Part shown: positions 39,543 through 49,473 of the stretch, in pieces
Layout: every line of letters starts with the position of its first letter
Numbering within the stretch: position 1 is the stretch's first letter
Source of the DNA: Motacilla alba alba
Taxonomy: Eukaryota > Chordata > Aves > Passeriformes > Motacillidae
Assembly: GCF_015832195.1 (NCBI RefSeq)
Contig: NC_052018.1
Coordinates: 113,915,316 to 113,979,315 of the forward strand
Reading direction: 5' to 3'
DNA: 64,000 nt
Program-made: the position numbers and the translations under genes
The notes under the pieces: model-generated
What the model was told of the DNA's origin: nothing
Seen by the model: the letters and a program-made list of their open reading frames with translations, nothing else
Database searches by the model: none

Positions 39543-40360
39543 CACTCAGACTTACTATTGCTGAGTGTTTCTTTAATAGAATCAGAAACAAATTTGTGAC
39601 CTTGTGGCCCAGAGGTGGGAACACCATCTATAAACTTGCCCAGACATAGAAATGCATTCTGCCTGTCAGTAGGAGTTTGCCATTGAACATGTATATAAAA
39701 GAAGGCTGGTGTTACATTAGACCAACATTTTTTAAATGCCACAGCTCACTTTATATGCCATGAACCTTGTTAATGCTGCTAACAAGAAAATTAAAAACTC
39801 TAAGCTATAAAAATAGGAATGCCACTCCTAAGTAAATAAATATACATGAGAACCAAATATTCAGATACAAGCCCTGGAGTGGCTCGTGTCCAGGGAGGGA
39901 GAAAGAAAAAAAAAACATTAACCTGACTTGTTTCTGGGGCTATAAAAGCTCACTGTAGTCAGCAAAACTGTCTCCCATTGAGTCCTTGCCTTAATTTCAC
40001 AGGGTTCTTGAGAATTCCCTAGGATAACATGGACGAAATCAGGCAGGGTGGGCAGCAAGGAATATGCCAAGGACAATTCTGTCCAGGAGACTGGATGGGT
40101 CGGGGGGGGTAGGATATTTCTATCTGACTCAAGAACAGATTGTTAATGTGGCAGCAGTGGGGAAAATATTTCCATCAGAACAGGCCACCTACATATCCTG
40201 GCCTCTACTGTTGGCTCTGGATCCAAGTTAATAGACCCAGTTTGGGCCTGTAAAACCCAGACTGGGCTGTACCATGAATCTTTTTGACAGCCTGGACTCT
40301 GTCCTAGCCCAGGAACTAGAAATTCCAAGGACTGTTTTTGTCTTTTACCTCCTAACTACT

Positions 40361-40381
40361 AATTCCAATATATTTGGAATT
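40361..40381. repeat. Short perfect inverted repeat
   Basis: AATTCCAA and TTGGAATT flank TATAT. A further copy of AATTCCAAGG lies at 40321. Confidence 0.6.
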
Positions 40382-41626
40382 GCTTATCAATGCAACCTTT
40401 TAACCCTAAAGTGTAAGAATTGTGACCTACCCCTAAGGTTGGTCCCATCATACTTATGTGGACTCACCTCTACTTAACATTGGCAATTAATTTTATGTCC
40501 TCTAGTCCTTGCTTGTGAAAAGCAACCTTTTTCTTTTCCTTTCTTTACCTCCTGGAAATTTTGAATAAAGATAGGATATTTACACACACAATAGACTTCT
40601 GTTAACAGATTTTGGCCAGACAAAAGAATATACAACTTATACACTTCTGCATATGAGTCTAGAGAAGGTTATAAGGAGAAGAAAAGTGGGAAAGAGAAAA
40701 AGGTGCTCCCTTCACCTTTCTGTGAAGGCAGGCTTTGGCTTTTCCTAATGTTTCCCTGACCCAAATTTATCTGGTGCCAATGCTAACTAGCTCCCATAAG
40801 TCTGATGGGCCCAAAATTAAGAGTAGTCTCAAATCTGCATTATAGCGTTAAATGCTGCATTGATAAACCACTCAACGGCCAAAAGAGGACATTTTTAAAC
40901 CTTTTGTGCATTTATTCACTTCCACAGTGACAGAAAAAGTACTCCTGCTTCCTGTGAGGGGGAAAAGCCCCAAATCCTCCAAGACTATGGTAAAGCCTAA
41001 AACCAGATTTCAGAAAGAGGGTTGACTGTCTCCATACAGAGATTATGTGGACAATTATCAACCAATTAATAAATAAATTGATAAATTATTGAAATAATAT
41101 CTAAGTAAGAGGAAAGGACGATATATTAGGACTAAGTTGTGGAGGAGTGAGAAATGTAGGACATCCAACTGAGAAATCTACTCGTTGTATGGCCAGTGAA
41201 AAAAACAGCTATTTTCTTTAGCTCTTCAGAATGTAAATCAAATTTGATGCAACTATTTAATCCAATTGAAGCAATGGCTCCCGTATCTAAAAGACTCAAT
41301 GTAGCCTGCTCACAGGAGAAAATTTAGTGGGAATTTAGCAGGAATATTTCATTTTCAAGGCTACTGGTTACAACTTGGTGAGAAGTTTTCTCTTCCCCCT
41401 TTTAGTCTCAATACTGGCTGTGATTTATTAAGATGTATTTCAGGATAACCTGCTGAGATGGTGGTTTTTGTTGGAAGGCCCCACTCAAAATCGCACTGAA
41501 ATTGGATGCAACATGGGAACCATCGTAATCAGGAGCTCACCACTGAGGCCTAGGAACAATTCTGTGGAGGGTCATGTTGCATCTTGCCTAGGGCTTTCAC
41601 AAATTAAAAATCCATTTATTTATGAA

Positions 41627-41667
41627 TTTTAAATCAAAGCACGGCAATCCTGTGCTTTGATTTAAAG
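41627..41667. repeat. Strong hairpin with 15-base perfect arms
   Basis: TTTAAATCAAAGCAC (41628-41642) and GTGCTTTGATTTAAA (41652-41666) are exact reverse complements. In RNA, G:U and G:C pairs inside and a U:G pair outside extend the stem to about 18 pairs with a 5-base loop (CAATC). It is too short for a typical microRNA precursor unless the looser AT-rich flanks also pair. It could be a fragment of a small inverted-repeat transposon. Confidence 0.65.
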
Positions 41668-42161
41668 CACTTACATTTTTCTCTTTGCCTCAAACGTGGA
41701 CTACATTCAGAGTTCTTCGAGTGTACACGAGCTTAAGTCATGGGAAACTTTCTTCAGCAGTGAAAAAGCCTCTCTATTAATCCTGCTAAATTTCTAACAC
41801 AAGCAGCTGGGTAAGACTAGGATAGCAAACTGCTGAATTGTTTTCATTGTTTTATTTATAAGCCAACCAAGGCAGATGTGAAACCTGAATTTTCCAATGG
41901 GATATACTGCCAGAGGCAGTTTTTTTCACCTAGATCCTCTCTTTCCTTTGCCTCAGGAGTTTTCCAGCTAGGTTAGGCAGGCCCCAGTGTTTCTGCATGT
42001 GTGGGGTTTTCTCTCTGCAGATTGTTTCCTGTTCAGGTTTCAGCACTGAGGCTTAAGCACTGATGAAAAACTTTATAATGAGTACTGACTGCTGTTAAAA
42101 ATCACAGGAAAAGAGAAAACCTAGAGAAGGAGGAAAACATCACTAACAAAGAATTGTATTG

Positions 42162-42165
42162 TAGT
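42162..42165. other. Target-site duplication (left)
   Basis: TAGT immediately precedes the LTR and is repeated at 42595-42598 immediately after it. A 4-base duplication is typical of class I (gammaretrovirus-like) endogenous retroviruses. Confidence 0.6.
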
Positions 42166-42594
42166 TGTATTACCGCACGTCCGGGGTCACCATTTATTAC
42201 CGCGGGTCTTCTGGGCAGTCTGGACTTGGTGAAGCGAAGGAGAGATCTTGACTCCATTTCAGAAGGCTGGTTTATTATATTATGATATATATTACATTAA
42301 AAAGACCACACTATTACTATACTACAAAGAACAGAGAGAAAAGAATCATCAGAAGGCGAGACAGGAATAGAAAGGAATGAATAACAAAGTTCTGTGACTC
42401 CCAGAGAGTCCGAGAGCTGCTGCCTCCTGGATTGGCCACCAAGTAGAAACATCCCACGTTGACCAATTGAGAAAGCACCTGCTGCATTCCACAGCAGCAG
42501 ATAACAAATTATTTACACTTGAAGCTGAGGCCCTTCAGCTTCTCAGGAGAAGAAAATCCTAGCAAAGGGATTTTCATAAAATATCACAACCACA
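42166..42594 (-). mobile_element. Solo LTR of an endogenous retrovirus
   Basis: The element starts TGTATTACC and ends AACCACA on the plus strand, giving the TG...CA termini of an LTR, with a matching TAGT duplication on each side. On the minus strand it reads TGTGGTTGTGATATTTTATG onward, passes inverted and direct CCAAT boxes, an AATAAA signal (complement of 42271-42276), a second AATAAA (complement of 42193-42198), and a CpG-bearing end that includes GGTGACCCCGG. The length of 429 bases suits a compact LTR. No internal viral sequence, primer-binding site or polypurine tract flanks it, so it is a solo LTR left by recombination between two LTRs. Intact ends and surviving CpGs suggest a fairly young insertion. 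It resembles LTRs I associate with songbirds; the precise family cannot be named here. Confidence 0.85.
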
Positions 42595-42598
42595 TAGT
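42595..42598. other. Target-site duplication (right)
   Basis: TAGT, matching the copy at 42162-42165. The next bases differ (GTAGT on the left, TAGTTG on the right), so the duplication is 4 rather than 5 or 6 bases. Confidence 0.6.
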
Positions 42599-45500
42599 TG
42601 ATTTTTATCCGAGGATCTCTAATATTCTGAAATTGCTCAGCTAAATAACATCCCAGTTCCAGAAATAGGGTGGCTTACAAGAAAATTCAGTAAATGAGAT
42701 TTTCTTGTGCATTACAGGAGGGCCTGAAGCCTGTGAAATTTCTTTGGTTATAGAGCCGAAGTGCATAATTTCATTTGGAAATTCTCTCCAGTGGCACACT
42801 GCATGTTCTCCGGGTGCTGCAGTAACAATTCCATTAACTAATAATTTGTACAGTCCATGAGGCCAGAAGTAGCAGGGGAAAGGGCAGAATCTGTAACTCT
42901 CTAGATTAGAAGACTTTTCTTGGCATTTATGCATGTAACTGCTTGGATCTTACTCAGTCCTTACAGCTCTGTGGTTCCTGCATCCCCCTTTCTTCAATAC
43001 AATTAAAATGAGGATGGTAAGAGTTTTTAGAAATATGAGTAAAAATTCACATCTACAAACACACCTTTAGTGTGGCTCATCCCCAGTAATGAATAAATTA
43101 TTATTATGGAATCTCCAGAAACTGGGTCTCCTACCTTGATTCCTTCTTCTATTCATTACTTACACTTTACATTATTTCGTGGCAAAGTCTTTTGTCTCCT
43201 GATTATAATTTAGGAACCTCACCCTGAAGACAGGGGCAGCTCTTCTCAATGTGTTCTCCACTCTCAAACAATGCTGAGAAATGTGAATAACTTCTTTTCA
43301 ACATGAGAATTAGTCTTGGGAACAAATTCCTGTTCTGTAGGCAAAGGAACAGGGAGAGAAGACAGATTTCTTCAAAGTCCTCCATCAACATCAGGGTCCA
43401 GTGCAGAGTTTAGCACTTAGGAAAGAAGTCATTTCTATACAGACTGAATCTACCCATTAATGATTAGAAAAAATATAGGAAGAGATCTTAACGTTTGAGT
43501 TCATTTACTGACATGGGACCTTTGGGTGGTTTTTTTCCCCTGAGCTCCCAGGATTCGGTATCTTTATTGCATTTTAAGCGGTCAGTGCAAAACACCAGTT
43601 CGTGGTGAGCTGCTCTTCTGATGCTGTGGATGTTTGGTCATTGGAATTCAGTGATACATTCTGTTAGCAGCAACATGTATTTGTACGTGGGTGTGCAGAG
43701 CTGTTGAGTCCAGCAGGAGGGTTGACTAGGTAGGAGAGGAAAACATAATCTTTTTGTGCTTCTGATAAGTTTCCGTAAGTGGCTCTCCCTGCCTGGATGG
43801 GGTTTGTTATTTGTGGAGCAGTGGCTGCTGGAGAAATGCCGTGGCAGCCAGTTCAGCCCACGTCTCACAGCAGTGCATGGAAAAGACATTATCCTCATTT
43901 ATTTCTATCAGGGGTTAGGGATGCCCATTCTCCCAAGGTTTAATTTGCTCTTCATTCTCATCTTCTTTTTTCTTTCCTTGTTGAAAGATTCAGCACTGCC
44001 TGTGGTACCCTTGTTCTATGCATCCCTTGATAGCAAAGACAAGGCACGGCAGAGCCCTCATCCCAGCCTGCAGTCTTGTCTGACACACCTGAGTGGAAGA
44101 GGCAGTTTTTCAGTTGTCATTCCACTCCACTTTAGTCTGTTTTCAGAAGGAAAAGGAGAAAAAATTAGACTCTCTAGTAAAAGGAGAACAATAATATTCT
44201 TCATTACAATATTCTCAGGACTTTCTTTGTCTTACCTTCCCTTGAGAGGTCTAGAAACATCTTTGTGTCTCAGGACTGCCTGAGCAGTTCAGTGAGTGTC
44301 TGCTCACAGGTGGTATAGGAAACAGCACGACCTGCCAATCCCTCCTTGCACAACTGCTTATTTCTGCCCCCAGCAGGAATGTTGGCCATCAATGTGTGCA
44401 GCGTTCCCAACAGCTGCCAACAAGACTCCACAGGTGGTATTAGGATGGGAGGGAGGGCTGGCAGAAGGAATGGTTTTAAGAAATAATTCAAAGAAGTACT
44501 TCAGGCAGCACCAACTGTCTCTGTCACAAAATCTGCTGCTCCAGCACTGGTCATTGGGAATGACAGGAACCAGCCTTGGGAGAGCAAAGCTCAGCACTGA
44601 TTTCCCAGGGGAAAAGCTGTTGGTGCTTTGTACCTGCAGGGCTTTTGTAAAGCAATACCCTTTGCCCGGTCCATCCTTCTGCTGCCTGGTGCTAATAGTA
44701 ACAGAAATATTGGGATAGACATTCCACGGGTATGGTCCTGTCCAAGTGGTCTTGGAGATGTGTTCTGTCCCATGGGAGCCTACAGGTGCCAGGTGTTGGT
44801 AAGTGCAGCTGAGGTCTTATCCACTCTGAGGATAAGGGGCCAATTTTTCATTCATTATCTCTGAAAACCTACAACGAAAAGACCAGAACCCACAAAAGGT
44901 TCAAAACTGAAGAAACTTTGTTTCTGTTTTAGGCAGCTCTTCTGCTGTATCCCAAGCTTGCTACTAGCAGTTCTCCTGCAAGTGTGGATTGGAACGATGT
45001 TCTTGAGGGAAAAGTCATAACTTTTTTTCCAAAATAAATTAAAAGGGCTTCTATCTTTCCTTAGTCGGGAGACAAACCTAACAATGAGGAGTTCTAGGGT
45101 TTGGGAGAGAACTCTGAAACTCTTGATTTTGAACTCTTTAAACTTCCAAATCCATCTCCTGAGGATCCAATAAACGAGTGGCAGTAAAAATTTCTGATCA
45201 AAGAGATTCAATATGTGGTTAATTTGAAAACAAATCCTTGTACTTCAGATGCTGGACTCTGATTAAAACTGATATGATAACAGTGGTGAAGAAACCCTGG
45301 CTTCATTTCAGCCAACACGTGGAAGGGTTTGGAAAGCATTAACTCATAGTTGGAGCCCCCAGGGAATATTGAGCTTTTCTGCCTCCAGTGGTGCTAATAC
45401 ATTTTTTAGCATAAGAAACAGCTTAATTTGACTCTTATCTTCAGAGGCTTAAGCAGGAATTTGGTCTGAGAGGACTGCACAGGTTTCCTCACCAGTGTTA

Positions 45501-45647
45501 CTTGCTGTGTTTTACGAGTCCACCTGATGCCTGGGTGTCTCCATGTGGGCTGTTTACAGCATGATCACAAAGATAAATTAAATATGGTTAAAGCTGTTAA
45601 ATTCCACTGTCTCCTCATCACACAGCAAGTCATGAACTCTACCGAAC

Positions 45648-45676
<29 letters not shown>
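45648..45676. repeat. A29 homopolymer
   Basis: Twenty-nine consecutive A residues, the longest homopolymer in the window. The preceding sequence has no recognisable gene or SINE, and no flanking duplication was seen. Confidence 0.9.
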
Positions 45677-45679
<3 letters not shown>

Positions 45680-45931
45680 GAAAGTGATCTGAAGTGCATC
45701 TCTTCTACTAAAAGCATATCATAATTTCAATGAAAATACTTTTTATTATTAATTTTGGTACCTGTTTATGAAAACTGAACTGAAATTGTAAATTGCTCTA
45801 TAAACACTAATTGAAAAAAAAAAACTCAGTTCTTTAACCAAAAGAGATGCATTTAGATCATCAAAAATTTTATGTCATGGAATTAAGTAAGACGCTCCTC
45901 TAAACTTTTTTTTTTTTCATCTTTCTTCCAG

Positions 45932-46018
45932 TGTGGGAGAGGGAATTGTGCAAATCCACTCTGAACTCAGGAAAGGGAGGTTTTACCAAGCTTTCTGAGC
46001 TGAGAGAAAATACAAAAG
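45932..46018 (+). other. Exon-like segment (plus strand)
   Basis: A very strong acceptor (T-run, then CATCTTTCTTCCAG ending at 45931) precedes 87 bases and a moderate donor (AAAG followed by GTAAAA). One frame is open throughout and gives a hydrophilic peptide containing KGGFTKLSELRENTK. No family is recognised. It could equally be a chance pairing of splice-like signals. Confidence 0.15.
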
Positions 46019-47546
46019 GTAAAATACAGTGACCTCCAGACGATGCTGTGCTCAATCACTCAACTTCCTTGGAAGATGCTGCTCTCATCCAGGTCACAGC
46101 AGTGGGACTGGATGCAGAGCACTTTCACCAGAAGGCAAAATTTACAAAAAGCAAATACAGGCAAGGATTTAAAAATCTTTAATATCAAATGCTCTCTCTG
46201 TGTCAAAGCATTAATGGCTGGAGTGTTTCCTTCACATTTTCACTGAGTAAATATTTGTTTCTTCTGATGATTCACTAAGATTACGGCTTCAGGAACTGAC
46301 CAAAGGTGGAAGGATTTGTTCTGCCTTTTCTAATTCATCTGCTGTGCATTTTTGTGTCTAGAAAACTTGCTCATTGAGTAGCATTTGCTCTGCTTTGTTA
46401 CAGTATTCTGCTTGTTGGACTCTTTTTGCAGCTCAGTCCCTGGTATGAGATTAAAAGTTTTAAGTGACATCTAATGCCCTGTTAAGTTGCTAAGTCCTGC
46501 AATGGCATCTGGAAATTATATCTGTCTCTCTAGGTGGAATCTTGGAAGTGAATTCACTATAACTGTAATTCCCCCTTTACTTTCCTCCCCAGCCTTATCT
46601 CCTCTGAGACCTCACAAGCAAAAGTAAAGACAAGTTATGAGACAATTGATATAAAACCTGTGTCCGTGTAAATCCAAGTCACTGCACATAAAAGGAAGGA
46701 AAATCAAAATTAGAACAGTACTGGCAGCTATGTGATAGGAAGCCTGGAAGGTTTTTGTTCCAGCTTGCATTGGAAGCATAAAACAAGAAAATTGCAGGTA
46801 ATGGGAATTTTGATCCAGGCAATGAAAACCAGAGATGTACAGAGGAGAGAAGAGAGAGACTGAAAAATTAGTGAATAATCCTATTTCTCTGAAAGGAATT
46901 AGCTTGATTAATACTACACAGACAAAAGTTATTACAGTTTGTAAAGGGCCAATCTGTGGACAAGTGTTTCAAAAGGAGCCAATGTTAGACAAAAGTCATG
47001 CCTGAATCTTTGCATCAAAAAACACTTCCATGTTTATACCTCAGAGTTAGTCATTGAAATTTTCCAGCATGTGTTGTGTGGGTCGGGAATAACAATTTCA
47101 GGGAGTTTGTCACTTTAAAATATATGCAGCTAAAACTGCCTGGAGAAATATTGATTATAGATTGCTGGTTATGAAAATGTTTAATAATTCTCATTCTTTA
47201 TGTAATATATTATTGACTATCCATTCAACCCACACCAAGGTGGAGCAGCTGACGTGGCTGAAAGCCACTTGGATCCCAACTCTGAAATGGAGGGATTTAC
47301 ATCTAATTCCCTGCATCTAAAACAGAAAACATTCGAATTCAAGAGCCAGGGCAGCAGTGCTTTGGTTGTGCTGGAGGAAGCTGGGGCATTACAGTGCTTG
47401 AGGATTTTTATTGTGGTGCTGCAGGGAGCAGTGCCAGACTGGGTTTGACTTCTCACTTTATCTAAATTGTTCTCCAGAATTAAGACCTGCACTGTCTTAG
47501 TGCAGGAGTAGTAAAATCCCAAACATGCAGACCTCAGTATAACACA

Positions 47547-47722
47547 GCCAAGCTGCATGTAAAGACTCTCAGTAAATCAGCCTGGCTGCAGCCAAGCCAC
47601 ATGTAAAAGCAAGCTGTGAAACAGCCCCAGCATGGCCAAACCACATGTAAAAGCACGCTGAAAGGCACCCTCCACACAGCCAAATCGCACACAAAGCCAC
47701 GGAGCAGAGCGCTCGGGCTCTG
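47547..47722. repeat. 44-base minisatellite, four copies
   Basis: The word GCCAA recurs at 47547, 47591, 47635 and 47679, an exact 44-base period. Copies two and three are most alike (GCCAA(G/A)CCACATGTAAAAGCA and onward). Copy one matches well, and copy four is decayed after its first bases. Each of the first three has a CATGTAAA core. Since 44 is not a multiple of three the array is not a coding repeat. It looks like an old tandem duplication with the period kept intact, meaning few insertions or deletions since. Confidence 0.75.
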
Positions 47723-48302
47723 CGTGTTTATTGGAATAGCTCAGCGCTGTGGAGGATCCCGCCACAGCAGTCACCTTCTCTCCCAAGTCAGGTTTGAGCA
47801 GGCAGACAGACCCACTCCCAAGTCTTAAGTCATCAGGTAGGGAAGGTGGCTCCAGAGTTAAAACATGGCGTTGTGGATTTAAGACCAACCTGATCCACAT
47901 TTGAAAGAGTTGAACCTGCAAAAAGATCAAGCCCAGAAAGAGCAAAAAACTATTTTTTTCTTATCTGATTCAGACAGAACTGGTATTGCTGAGTGATTCC
48001 CACTAATACATCCTACTAATGTCCCTGACCACTTACATGAAATCAGTCAAGAGACCAAAAAACCCCCACCTGGCTTCTGTGATTAATCTTTCCATCTAGA
48101 AACGAGCAAGATGCAATTAGTAAGTCCATTTTCACTTGTCCAGACTTCAAAAAGCTATTTTATTAGATATGGGAGAATTATGAGAATCGAGCCTCCAGTT
48201 CACCCATGTTTTGTTAACTTGCCATGCACTGATATTTTAAATGTCTTTTTGTTACACACTTCAGGTACTGTCATCCCTGCAATTCATTATTCATTAAATA
48301 TT

Positions 48303-48321
48303 GGGGGGGGGGGGGGGGGGG
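48303..48321 (+). repeat. G19 homopolymer
   Basis: Nineteen consecutive G residues, rare in vertebrate DNA and able to form a G-quadruplex on the plus strand. It directly precedes a MIR-like relic. The length may be affected by sequencing or assembly error. Confidence 0.8.
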
Positions 48322-48340
48322 TTCCAGACTTTTTCTCCCG

Positions 48341-48497
48341 GTGAGACTCAAAGCACTTCACAGAGGAGTTCAGTATCATTATGTGCATTATACAGAGGCA
48401 TGAAATGACCTGTCTGATGTTGTTCAGGAGGTCAGCAGCAAGCCTGGACCTGGAACCTGCATCTTCTGAGCCCACATTCCACCTACTGAAGGCTGGT
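48341..48497 (-). mobile_element. Ancient MIR/L2-like relic
   Basis: Plus-strand order matches the reverse complement of MIR-type elements: CTCAAAGCACTTCACAGAGGA, CAGTATCATTATGTGCATTATACAGAGGC, a degraded accession of the GAAACTGAGGC and CAAGGTCA region, CAGGAGGTCAGCAGCAAGCC, then GGAACCTGCATCTTCTGAGCCCA. The full order of blocks is retained over about 155 bases, though substitutions are heavy. It is an inactive fossil; the family label is approximate. Confidence 0.65.
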
Positions 48498-49440
48498 CTC
48501 AGTTATCTGCTGCAGAGAAAGGTCCCAAAAAGGGCTGCAGTTTCTTGCCCCCCTAACAGAAATCTGGCGAAGAAGGCCTGTGTGGGCAGGAGGTTTCTGA
48601 CGCCAGTACAATATCCAGCTCTCTGGGGGCCAGCGGAGGATTTTGCCGGGAAAGGCTGCTCACAGGAGCTGGTGGAAACACATTTATGGGCGTGCTCAAC
48701 CAACAAGGGCTCCTTTGGCTTTTCCCTTGCACTGTTCTGTTTGAACACGTCGCTGTTTAATATGCTAGGAGGGAGTTTGGGAACTGACTTCTGTAGGATA
48801 ATCTGGGATTCCAGGCCTTTGGCACACGGTGTGGCTCTGGAAATCAGCGTCACAGCTTCCCCCTGTGTAAAGCAAAAATGGCTTGACTGGCTGAGGTGGA
48901 GAACTCGAGCATATGTATAAGTTGCGGCTTTGCCTAGGGGAGAAAAATTTGGATTCCATGTAAGAGGATATTAATCTACGAAAACCACTTTTAGATTTAA
49001 AAATTAATTTATTTAATCAATAGACTTTTTGTTTTCCATTTCCAGTCCCCTGGCTGAGCAATCTGTCAAGATATCAATGCCATAACTTATTTACACGCTC
49101 TGCTAAATCCTCTAAATGTAAGATTTGACATCTCATTTTTCTCTTACTCATTCCAGGCTCCCCTTTGCAATCGTGCCTGATTAAGCATTACCAGAAAATG
49201 CAGAAATGTGGAGCCAGACTGGTACTGAGAAGTACAAGCTAAGGTGCCTGGCTGCTTGCCCTGTTCTAGTCCCAAATATGAGCTATGGCCAGCTGAAGAG
49301 AGGGTTCAGGAGCAAGTCTTGAAGCATGATTTGTTGTCACACCTTTTCTACTCCTGTGGAGAAAGGAGGACAAGAATATGATGAATTAATCTCTCTCCAT
49401 CTCTGACACAAGTTGGTATGCTTGGCAGAGGACTGAGAAT

Positions 49441-49473
49441 ATTATTATTGTTGTTGTTGTTGTTGTTGTTTTT
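49441..49473. repeat. ATT/GTT microsatellite
   Basis: Three ATT units and about seven TTG units, followed by an ATC/ATT-rich stretch to about 49490. It is a compound trinucleotide repeat. Confidence 0.9.

Larger units (their letters stand above)
34067..42161. other. Non-coding stretch, no recognised gene
   Basis: No gene supported. A plus-strand ORF of 245 codons (33971-34708), the longest in the window, runs into this stretch. It has no domain, no codon pattern I can defend, and crosses a splice-donor-like site. A G-quadruplex motif (36629-36655), a 28-base tandem duplication (37614-37668), an A/G tract (39512-39542), a small inverted repeat (40361-40381) and a strong hairpin (41627-41667) are noted separately. 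Confidence 0.55.
42599..47546. other. Non-coding stretch, no recognised gene
   Basis: No gene supported. ORFs of 175 codons (43756-44283, plus) and 140 codons (44296-44718, plus) overlap ORFs on the other strand and show no domain. An A29 run (45648-45676) and an exon-like segment (45932-46018) are annotated separately. Confidence 0.55.

Noticed and set aside
43756..44283. 175-codon plus-strand ORF
   Set aside because: It has hydrophobic stretches from T-rich DNA, no domain and no supporting splice or promoter context.
48381..48920. 179-codon plus-strand ORF
   Set aside because: It begins inside a decayed MIR-like relic and lacks any recognised domain.
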